In this document: positions 40,191 to 47,533 of the stretch, piece after piece
Layout: each line of letters starts with the position of its first letter
Numbering within the stretch: the first letter of the stretch is position 1
Source of the DNA: Candidatus Ferrigenium bremense
GTDB lineage: Bacteria; Pseudomonadota; Gammaproteobacteria; Burkholderiales; Gallionellaceae
DNA: 64,000 nucleotides
Reading direction: 5' to 3'
Assembly: GCA_019449635.1 (NCBI GenBank)
Contig: JAGRPI010000004.1
Location: forward strand, 1-64,000
Notes under the pieces: generated by a model
What the model saw: only the letters and a program-made list of their open reading frames with translations
Told to the model about the DNA's origin: nothing
Database searches by the model: none
Translations under genes and position numbers: made by a program

Positions 40191-43004
40191 TTATGCGTTA
40201 TGCTCCCGAAGGTATTCGGCAAATCGTTCCGCCGCCAGGGGCTTGCTGAAATAATAGCCCTGGATCGTGTCGCATTGCCAGCCGCGCAGCAGGTCGAGTT
40301 GACCCTCCGTCTCTACGCCTTCCGCCACAACGGATTTGCCCAGGGTGTGTGCGAGTGTAACGATCACCTCGGCGATGGCGCGCGCGTTGTCGTCGTCGAC
40401 CATGTCATCGATGAACGACTTGTCTATCTTTATGCAGTCCATGGGCAGCCATCTCAGGTAAGACATGGACGAATACCCGGTGCCAAAGTCGTCGATCGTC
40501 ACTTTCAGCCCCATTTGCCGTAGCTCATTGAGTACCGACGTCACATCGCAGGTTTCGTCCATGAAAAGGCTCTCGGTGACTTCGATTTCCAGTGCGCTGG
40601 ACGGTGTGGACGTTGTTTGCAGCGCTTCGTTGATGATCTGGATCAGGTCGCCGCGCCGGAACTGCCGCCCGGAAACGTTGACGGCTATTCGCGGGGCATC
40701 GACACCCGCAGCCCGCCATGCCGCGTGTTGGGTGCAGGCCTGCCATATCACATTCCTGCCGACCTCCTCGATGATTCCGGTGTCCTCGGCGACGCCGATG
40801 AAGACATCCGGATAAACCAGGCCGCGGGTCGGGTGGTTCCACCGCAAGAGGGCCTCCGCCCCTGTGACGCTGCCGGTGCGCAAGTCTACCTTCGGCTGAT
40901 AGTGAAGCAGGAACTCATCGCGAAGCAAGCCTTGCCGTATCTCGCGTTCCAGGTTCATGTGCTCGGTTGCCTCAACGTTCATCTGCTCTTCGAAATAGAC
41001 GAACCTGCCGCGCCCGAGAGCCTTGGCACGGTACATGGCCGTGTCGGCCTTTCTGAGCAGCTCTTCGCTGTCATTGCCGTCCACGGGGGAGATGGCGATG
41101 CCGATGCTGGCACTGATATGGTTCTCCTGGCCGGCAATCTCGAAAGGCTGCGAGAATGCTTGCAGGATGTGCTCCGCTACCGTGGTGGCGCTGCGTATTC
41201 CCGGGATGGCCGGCAGGATGATGGCAAACTCGTCGCCGCCGAGGCGTGCGACGGTATCGCTCCCGCGGTTGCAGCGGCGCAATCGCTGGGCGGCTTCCTT
41301 CAGCAGCTCGTCGCCCGCCGAGTGACCGAGCGTGTCATTGATACTTTTAAAGCGATCAAGATCGACGAACAGTAACGCCATGATGCGCCCCTCGCGCTGG
41401 GCGAAGGATATCTCGCTGGAAAGCTGTTCCTTGAACAGGAGGCGATTCGGCAGGCCGGTCAGGTCGTCGTGGCGAGCCTGAAAGATCAGCTTCTCGTCAC
41501 GTGCAACGGCGGACATGGCGACACCGATACGATCGCCAAGGTCGCGCAGATGGATCAGCGTGTGCGGCGGCAAGTCACCGGCGTTTTTGAATGCAAGGCA
41601 GATAAAGGCACTCAGGGTCCCTTCGGCGAGGATGGGCAGTATGAACAATCGCCCGTCTATCTGAAACCCCGGCTGGTGGATGTAATGCTGAAGGCTCGCG
41701 GCGTCATCCAGCCAGAAGCCCTGGTCCCGCCCGGCAAATTCCTGCAGCCTTCCGGCATTCACCCGGATCCGATTCGATTCCATGTTGGAGTCAGGCCCGG
41801 CTTGCATAAAATAGATCCGTGCTTCGCACGCCGCCGGCTTCTCCAGCACGACGATGCCCGCAAAGCCGGCGGAAGTGAGCTTGCGGATGCGCTCCAGCAC
41901 GATGCCGAAAACAGGCTCGATATTCAAATCGGACAAGATCACCCGGTCGATATTGGATAGCACCTTGAGGGTGTCGAGCTGACTGCCAAGTCGCCCGGCC
42001 ATGTCGTTGAACGAAGCGGACAGTTCTCCGAATTCGTCGTGGCCCACCACGTCGACCCGGTGGTCGAACTTCCCGTCAGCAACGCGCCGGGTACCATTGA
42101 TCAGCTTCTCCAGCGGCCCCATGGTCCGGCGGATCTGGCCGACGCTCAGGAGCGCCGCCAGCAGCAGGGCCAGCACGATGACTCCGATGAAGATTCGACT
42201 GAATTTTTCGGCTTGGCGCAAGCCGATCGCCATCGGTTGCGCAGCGACCGCAGTCCAGTACGGCTCGTGAAACTTGGGTTTCAGGAAGAGCTGCCATTGC
42301 CCCATGATCCAGGGTTCGCCGCTGATCTGCATCTGGGGCTCAGCCGGGGCGCCAATCTTGTTTGTCAGCATGGCGGACTGTGTTTCAAGTTCGCGTTTCG
42401 AGCAGAACAGCATGACGCCGGTACCGGAATACATGCACAAGCCGGTCATGAACGGATAGTTCTCCTCACCTCCCCAGATTTGCGCAGGATTAAGTTCCGC
42501 GACCATAGCGGTGCTATCCGGCTGGCCTGCATCGACCGCGTGCAGGAGCAGAATCCGGGGTGACGCGCCGAAACCTGGTTGAACGACCAGAACAGACTCA
42601 CCCTTCGCCAGGTGGGCGCGCTCTGTCTCTCCGAGCTCCGGCCAGGCGAGAGCCTCGCCTATGAGCGGGGTGCTCCGTGTACCGGCCTTGACGAGGGTCA
42701 GGCTGGAAAACAACCCCCTGAGGGACGCCAAGACTGGAGTGCTTGGCATTAAATGGTCATCGTGTATATCCAGTGCGGTTCGCGCGAGGCTGCCCTGCAT
42801 CAGCTGCAGCCGTTGATTGACGGACATGGCGAAATCCTTGCCGGTTTCGACCAGTCTGGAGCGGGTCTGCTCGGCAATGATGCTGCGCACCTGGCTGTAG
42901 GTCAGCACGGCCATCACCACCATGGGAAGGAAAGCGGACAGGACAAACAAGGCAAAGATACGGCGCGCCACGCCGCCACGCATGAACGTCGTTTCGATCC
43001 TCAT
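40191..43004 (-). CDS. Membrane sensor with HAMP, GAF-like, GGDEF and EAL domains
   Basis: 937 residues. Membrane helix near residues 15-35, a periplasmic sensor of about 230 residues, a second helix (IGVIVLALLLAALLSVGQI), HAMP at about 290-340, a GAF-like part, then GGDEF at about 588 and EALLRW at about 715 with DDFGTGYSS near 833. Both catalytic signatures are intact and an RxxD inhibitory site (RGSD) lies five residues before GGDEF. It may make and break cyclic di-GMP. The pseudopilin gene ends 13 bases upstream, so the two form an operon. Confidence 0.93.
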   Translation of the reverse strand: MRIETTFMRGGVARRIFALFVLSAFLPMVVMAVLTYSQVRSIIAEQTRSRLVETGKDFAMSVNQRLQLMQGSLARTALDIHDDHLMPSTPVLASLRGLFSSLTLVKAGTRSTPLIGEALAWPELGETERAHLAKGESVLVVQPGFGASPRILLLHAVDAGQPDSTAMVAELNPAQIWGGEENYPFMTGLCMYSGTGVMLFCSKRELETQSAMLTNKIGAPAEPQMQISGEPWIMGQWQLFLKPKFHEPYWTAVAAQPMAIGLRQAEKFSRIFIGVIVLALLLAALLSVGQIRRTMGPLEKLINGTRRVADGKFDHRVDVVGHDEFGELSASFNDMAGRLGSQLDTLKVLSNIDRVILSDLNIEPVFGIVLERIRKLTSAGFAGIVVLEKPAACEARIYFMQAGPDSNMESNRIRVNAGRLQEFAGRDQGFWLDDAASLQHYIHQPGFQIDGRLFILPILAEGTLSAFICLAFKNAGDLPPHTLIHLRDLGDRIGVAMSAVARDEKLIFQARHDDLTGLPNRLLFKEQLSSEISFAQREGRIMALLFVDLDRFKSINDTLGHSAGDELLKEAAQRLRRCNRGSDTVARLGGDEFAIILPAIPGIRSATTVAEHILQAFSQPFEIAGQENHISASIGIAISPVDGNDSEELLRKADTAMYRAKALGRGRFVYFEEQMNVEATEHMNLEREIRQGLLRDEFLLHYQPKVDLRTGSVTGAEALLRWNHPTRGLVYPDVFIGVAEDTGIIEEVGRNVIWQACTQHAAWRAAGVDAPRIAVNVSGRQFRRGDLIQIINEALQTTSTPSSALEIEVTESLFMDETCDVTSVLNELRQMGLKVTIDDFGTGYSSMSYLRWLPMDCIKIDKSFIDDMVDDDNARAIAEVIVTLAHTLGKSVVAEGVETEGQLDLLRGWQCDTIQGYYFSKPLAAERFAEYLREHNA

Positions 43005-43017
43005 CTACAGCCCGCGC

Positions 43018-43467
43018 TCAAAAGTCGACCGCATAACCCAGGAACTGGCCGTTGCGCGCCCGAATGATATCGTCCCGGCTCGCCTTCGCGGTCAGCGGCG
43101 TTTTACTGTCGCGATCCTTGCCCATGCTATAGAGATCGAAGTCGGAGTTGAGCGGGTGCAGCGATTTGTCCTTGCGCGTCGTGCATGCAGATGTTCCCGA
43201 CGCGAGTTCGCAGTACTGATAGGGTTTTCCCCAGGGGTCAAGCAGGGTCCCCGCGCCCACGGTGCCCAGTTGCTGCGGGTAAGCCTTGTTGTCGGCATAG
43301 TATTGTGCGATTGCCGTTTCGATTTTTTTAATGTCGGACTTTGCTTGGGCGAATTTGACTTTATCCTGATAGTCACCATATTGAGAAGCCGCTAATGCGC
43401 CAAGCACGCCTAGAATGGCTGCCGCCAAGATCAATTCGATCAGAGTGAAACCCGCGTAGTGTCGCAT
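43018..43467 (-). CDS. Type II pseudopilin-like (GspG-type) protein
   Basis: 149 residues from the ATG at 43467, giving a short leader MRHYAG before FTLIELILAAAILG, the prepilin cleavage and methylation site with glutamate 5. The C-terminal part has LLDPWGKPYQY and DLYSMGKDRDS, typical of GspG major pseudopilins with a calcium loop. The track start at 43611 would hide the leader deep inside. No other secretion genes are near; instead it precedes the GGDEF/EAL gene by 13 bases. Confidence 0.85.
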   Translation of the reverse strand: MRHYAGFTLIELILAAAILGVLGALAASQYGDYQDKVKFAQAKSDIKKIETAIAQYYADNKAYPQQLGTVGAGTLLDPWGKPYQYCELASGTSACTTRKDKSLHPLNSDFDLYSMGKDRDSKTPLTAKASRDDIIRARNGQFLGYAVDF

Positions 43468-43694
43468 CGCGACACGCCGGAACGGGATTTGTGATCCGGC
43501 CAAAGAGGCGATCAGCTGGCGAAGAAATATTAGTTTCATGATATCGGCAGGAACAGGCTTGATTTTGGAAGTAGTCCGCTCGATTGAAGCAACCGGGTAC
43601 GAATTTTCCACGAATTCCTTTTGTTTTAAACGGCCGGCCGGTTTGTGTAAGCCTGTCTGTGCTGCATTCTAAGCGGTTGACTTGCGCCATACAA

Positions 43695-43724
43695 TAGACC
43701 GAAATGCCTATATATTTCGGTCTA
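43695..43724. terminator. Perfect 11-base inverted repeat between waaF and the pseudopilin gene
   Basis: TAGACCGAAAT and ATTTCGGTCTA are exact reverse complements around an eight-base loop. It is downstream of waaF on the minus strand and upstream of the pseudopilin gene. No T-run follows, so it may be a terminator stem or an operator. Confidence 0.5.
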
Positions 43725-43760
43725 GGTGGTACTGAAAGAGTACTTGGCGATTCTTTGGTT

Positions 43761-44822
43761 CTATTTCGTGTGCCCTGTGGTCAAAGGCGGTCGGTTTTCA
43801 CCGAGGGTGCGTTGCAATCTCTCCCACACCAGATCGGGTGTGAGTCGCGTCATGCAATTGAAATGCCCGAGCGGGCATTCGCGTTTGAAGCACGGGCTGC
43901 ACTCGATGTCGAGCTTGACGACCTGCGCCTGCGCCGACTGCGGCGGGGTGAACTGCGGGCTGCTGGAACCGAACAGCGCGAGCATTGGCCGGTCCAGCGC
44001 GGCGGCCAGGTGCATCAGGCCGGAGTCGTTGCTGATGACCAGTTGCGCGCTCGCCAGTAGCGCGAGCGCATCGCCCAGGTCGGTGCTGCCGCACAGGTTG
44101 ATGCATTGGCCTTCGGCGAGGCGGTCGATTTCGTCCGCGACCGGCTTGTCCTTGGCGGAACCGATCAGCCAGACCGCATAACCGCGTTGCCACAGGCGCT
44201 GTGCGATGTCCGCATAATAGGCTGCCGGCCAGCGCTTGGCGGGGCCGTATTCGGCGCCGGGGCAGAATACCGCGACGGGTTGGTCCAGCGTCAGGCCCAG
44301 CTTGTGCAGCGTAGCTGCGCGCTGAGTTTCGGAGATCGCCAGTTTCGGGTTCGCCAGGGGGCGCGGAATTTCGCCTTGCACATCTTCGGCGAGCTGCGCG
44401 AAGCGTTCCACCATCAGCGGCAGTTTCTGCTTGTCGAGTTTGCGCGCATCATTGAGCAGGAGGTAGCGCGACTCGCCGACAAAACCGGTGCGCAGCGGGA
44501 TACGCGCGAGGAACGGCACGAGCGCGGATTTCCATGAGTTGGGCAGCACGATGGCCTGGTTGTAGCACGCAACGCGCAGTTGTATGCCGAGCAGGTAGCG
44601 TGCCGTCAGTTGCAGTGCGCCGTGCGGGAACGGGTTGATGATGACGTCATGCACTTCAGGCATCTGGCGCAGCAGCTTCTCCGTCCATGGCGGGGCGAAC
44701 ACGTCGATGCGGCAGCCGGGATGGCGTTGTCTGAGGCGCATCAGCATCGGCTGCATCAGCATGCAGTCGCCCACCCAGCTCGGGCTGATAACCAGAATTT
44801 TGCGTATCGCGGTTTTGGGCAT
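43761..44822 (-). CDS. waaF: Lipopolysaccharide heptosyltransferase II
   Basis: 353 residues, GT-B fold of family GT9. ILVISPSWVGDCMLMQPML at the N-terminus, FCPGAEYGPAKRWPAAYYAD at the interdomain part and the nucleotide-sugar loop LVISNDSGLMHLAAALD. It adds the second heptose to the inner core from ADP-heptose at the inner membrane. It lies alone on the minus strand, without the rest of a waa cluster. Confidence 0.92.
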   Translation of the reverse strand: MPKTAIRKILVISPSWVGDCMLMQPMLMRLRQRHPGCRIDVFAPPWTEKLLRQMPEVHDVIINPFPHGALQLTARYLLGIQLRVACYNQAIVLPNSWKSALVPFLARIPLRTGFVGESRYLLLNDARKLDKQKLPLMVERFAQLAEDVQGEIPRPLANPKLAISETQRAATLHKLGLTLDQPVAVFCPGAEYGPAKRWPAAYYADIAQRLWQRGYAVWLIGSAKDKPVADEIDRLAEGQCINLCGSTDLGDALALLASAQLVISNDSGLMHLAAALDRPMLALFGSSSPQFTPPQSAQAQVVKLDIECSPCFKRECPLGHFNCMTRLTPDLVWERLQRTLGENRPPLTTGHTK

Positions 44823-44864
44823 CAGCAGGGTTGCGTACCTTGGTGTGCTGTAGGGTGCATTGGG

Positions 44865-45065
44865 TTAATGATGCGCCTTGGGCAATTCACCCTTGAATTT
44901 ATACAAGGTGCCGCAATACGGGCAACGCGCTTCACCGCCGTGGTTCAGCGGGATCATCACTCTCGGGTGGGCATTCCACAGGCTCATGTTCGGCATCGGG
45001 CAGGTCAGCGGCAGGTCGTGCGCGGTCACTTCGATGTAGCGCTGGGTGATGTTTTCGTTGCTCAC
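44865..45065 (-). CDS. Small zinc-finger (zf-CHCC) protein
   Basis: 66 residues. LTCPMPNMSLWNAHPRV and ARCPYCGTLYKF give one cysteine and one histidine in the first part and CPYC in the second, the CHCC zinc-binding pattern also seen in the mitochondrial NDUFS6 subunit. In bacteria the role is unknown. It follows ilvE by 12 bases on the same strand and is probably cotranscribed. Confidence 0.85.
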   Translation of the reverse strand: MSNENITQRYIEVTAHDLPLTCPMPNMSLWNAHPRVMIPLNHGGEARCPYCGTLYKFKGELPKAHH

Positions 45066-45077
45066 GATGTTTTCCCC

Positions 45078-45998
45078 TTAGATGTAGGCCAGCCAATCGG
45101 TGTGTTGCGGATGCTTGCCCGCCACGCAATCGAAGAACGCCTGTTGCAGCCGGGTGGTGACCGGGCCGCGCGAGCCGCAGCCGATGGTGCGGTGATCGAG
45201 TTCGCGGATCGGGGTCACCTCGGCGGCCGTGCCGGTGAAGAAGGCTTCTTCGGCGCAATAGATCTCGTCGCGGGTGATGCGCTTCTCGATCACCTCGATG
45301 CCCATTTCCCTGGAGAGAGTGATGACGGAATCGCGCGTGATGCCTTCCAGGCAGGAGGTCAGGTCGGGCGTGTACAGCTTGCCTTTCTTGACGATGAAGA
45401 TGTTCTCGCCGGCGCCTTCCGCGACGTAACCGTCCACATCGAGCAACAGGGCCTCGTCGTAGTTGTCGTTGGCGGCTTCATGATGCGCCATTATCGAGTT
45501 GGTGTAGGTCGCCACCGACTTGGCGCGGCACATGTTCACGTTGACATGATGGCGGGTGAAGCTGGAAGTCTTGACGCGGATGCCTTTTTGCATGCCTTCC
45601 GCGCCGAGATAGGCCCCCCACGGCCAGGCGGCGATCGCGACATGGGTGGACAGCGTCGTTGCGGCGATGCCCATTGCTTCCGAGCCGTAGAACACGATCG
45701 GGCGGATGTAGCAGGATTCCAGCTTGTTGGCGCGCACCACTTCGCGCTGTGCTTCCAGTATGGTCGCCTTGTCCCAGGGCATTTTCATCTGGAAGATATG
45801 CGCGGAATTGAACAGCCTGTCGGTGTGTTCCTGCAGGCGGAAGATCGCCGTGCCTTTGGCGGCCTTGTAGGCGCGCACGCCTTCAAACACGCCCATGCCG
45901 TAATGCAGCGTGTGGGTCAGCACGTGGGTGGTGGCATCGCGCCACGGCACGAGCTTGCCGTCATACCAGATAAAACCGTCGCGGTCGGACATCGACAT
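45078..45998 (-). CDS. ilvE: Branched-chain amino acid aminotransferase
   Basis: 306 residues. IWYDGKLVPWRDATTHVLTH at the front, the PLP lysine in CRAKSVATYTNSI, and YVAEGAGENIFIVKKG, all typical of class IV aminotransferase IlvE. It makes leucine, isoleucine and valine from the keto acids and glutamate. It completes the leucine pathway begun by the leu genes upstream, although on another transcript. Confidence 0.96.
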   Translation of the reverse strand: MSMSDRDGFIWYDGKLVPWRDATTHVLTHTLHYGMGVFEGVRAYKAAKGTAIFRLQEHTDRLFNSAHIFQMKMPWDKATILEAQREVVRANKLESCYIRPIVFYGSEAMGIAATTLSTHVAIAAWPWGAYLGAEGMQKGIRVKTSSFTRHHVNVNMCRAKSVATYTNSIMAHHEAANDNYDEALLLDVDGYVAEGAGENIFIVKKGKLYTPDLTSCLEGITRDSVITLSREMGIEVIEKRITRDEIYCAEEAFFTGTAAEVTPIRELDHRTIGCGSRGPVTTRLQQAFFDCVAGKHPQHTDWLAYI

Positions 45999-46177
45999 GA
46001 TGGGGGTTCCTTTGATGGGTCGGTTGCAAAGCGCGGATTCTAGCGTTTTCTGGCCGGTTTTTGAAGAAGCATGGCTAAATTATCCGGCCCGAATGGGCGA
46101 GTGAAATGATAATGCCTGCCGGCTCGGTAGCCAGCCTTATTTTTTACTTGGTAATTCGGGTATGATGACCGGGTTTG

Positions 46178-46201
46178 CCAGATAATGTCCCAGATAATGT
46201 C
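46178..46201 (+). promoter_or_regulatory. Tandem 12-base duplication with two GATAAT boxes
   Basis: CCAGATAATGTC occurs twice in a row, ending 16 bases before the adenylate cyclase ATG. Each unit contains GATAAT, a fair -10 box. No good -35 stands at the right distance, so promoter function is only a possibility. Confidence 0.4.
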
Positions 46202-46217
46202 TTAGAGCCATAACCGA

Positions 46218-47522
46218 ATGGCAACTGCACCGATGATCAAACTGTCTGAAATCACTGCGGAAACAACGGATACGCAAGAAGAGAAGTTGCGCAAGAGCCT
46301 GTTGATCCTGGCCTGTGCCTTCATGAACCTGGGAGTGGTGTTGTGGCTGGCCATTTACTGGCTGATGGGGCTGCAATTCTCGGCGAATGTGCCGTTGATC
46401 TATCAGTTGATCTCCGTAGTTTCACTGGTCCACTATTTCAAAACCAGACGGTTTGGACCGTTCCGTTTTGTCCAGTTGTGCCTGTTCCTGTTTGTGCCGT
46501 TCATCATGCAATGGAGCCTCGGCAGCTCGGTGACATCGAGCGGGGTGATGCTGTGGGCATTGCTGGCTCCGATCAGCGCGCTGGTCGTGTCGGGTTGGCG
46601 CGATTCCATCCCCTGGTTTGTCGCGTATATCGTGATGACGGTCGTATCCGGGGTATTCGATTATTTTCTCGGTTTTGGAAGCGTTTCCGGGATGCCGGCG
46701 AAGGCCATCGGCGTATTCTTCGCGCTTAATTTTGGCGGGATTTCATCCATCATTTACTTTCTGATGCGTTATTTCGTCATCGAGATGGACAAGATCAAGA
46801 GCCAGCTCGACCAGCAGCACCGATTGCTGGCCGAGGAGCAGGAAAAATCCGAGCGCGTGCTGCTCAACATGTTGCCAGGCAGCATCGCGCAACGGCTGAA
46901 GAACCATCAGGGCCTGATCGCGGATGGACATGCGGATGTGACGGTGATGTTCGCCGACCTGGTGAATTTCACGCAACTGACCGAGTCGCTCCCTCCCGGA
47001 CAAATGGTCACTTTACTCAACATTATTTTCTCCGGTTTCGACGAGCTGTGCGAAAAATACGGCGTGGAGAAAATCAAGACGATAGGCGATGCCTACATGG
47101 TGGTCGGCGGGCTGAACCGCGACAGGCCGGACTACACCTGCGATATCGCGGATCTGGCGCTGGAGATGGGCCAGTTTGTGGCCAACCACCCCGAGCTGTC
47201 CAGATTCAAGTTGGGTATGCACACCGGCATTGCTACCGGCCCCGTGGTTGCCGGGGTGATCGGTACCAAGCGATTCGTCTATGACTTATGGGGCGACACG
47301 GTCAACATCGCCAGCCGCCTGACCAACGAGGCGGCGCCGGGCGTGATCAAGGTGGACAAAACAACCTACAACCGGATCCGGCATGAGTACGCCTTCGAAC
47401 CGCCCGCCACGATCTGCGTCAAGGGCAAAGGCGAAATGGTCATGTATCGCCTCACCGCACGCCTCGGCGGTTCCACGCGCCGGGCGAATGCGCCGTTGCC
47501 GGGGGCGGTGCCGGAAGTTTAG
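46218..47522 (+). CDS. Membrane-bound class III adenylate cyclase
   Basis: 434 residues. Six membrane helices in the first 190 residues (KSLLILACAFMNLGVVLWL onward), a coiled linker (DQQHRLLAEEQEKSERVLLNM) and a cyclase domain. VMFADLVNFTQL has the first metal aspartate, EKIKTIGDAYMVVGG the second plus the adenine-binding lysine, and YDLWGDTVNIASRL the specificity aspartate, transition-state asparagine and arginine. All key residues point to ATP rather than GTP. It makes cAMP at the inner membrane; the sensed signal is unknown. It converges on glnE with 11 bases between. Confidence 0.92.
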   Translation: MATAPMIKLSEITAETTDTQEEKLRKSLLILACAFMNLGVVLWLAIYWLMGLQFSANVPLIYQLISVVSLVHYFKTRRFGPFRFVQLCLFLFVPFIMQWSLGSSVTSSGVMLWALLAPISALVVSGWRDSIPWFVAYIVMTVVSGVFDYFLGFGSVSGMPAKAIGVFFALNFGGISSIIYFLMRYFVIEMDKIKSQLDQQHRLLAEEQEKSERVLLNMLPGSIAQRLKNHQGLIADGHADVTVMFADLVNFTQLTESLPPGQMVTLLNIIFSGFDELCEKYGVEKIKTIGDAYMVVGGLNRDRPDYTCDIADLALEMGQFVANHPELSRFKLGMHTGIATGPVVAGVIGTKRFVYDLWGDTVNIASRLTNEAAPGVIKVDKTTYNRIRHEYAFEPPATICVKGKGEMVMYRLTARLGGSTRRANAPLPGAVPEV

Positions 47523-47533
47523 GCTTCCTCCAG

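Noticed and set aside
44851-44869. Copy of the GTAGGGTGCA inverted repeat after the zinc-finger gene
   Set aside because: Only one arm is convincing; too short to call a copy.
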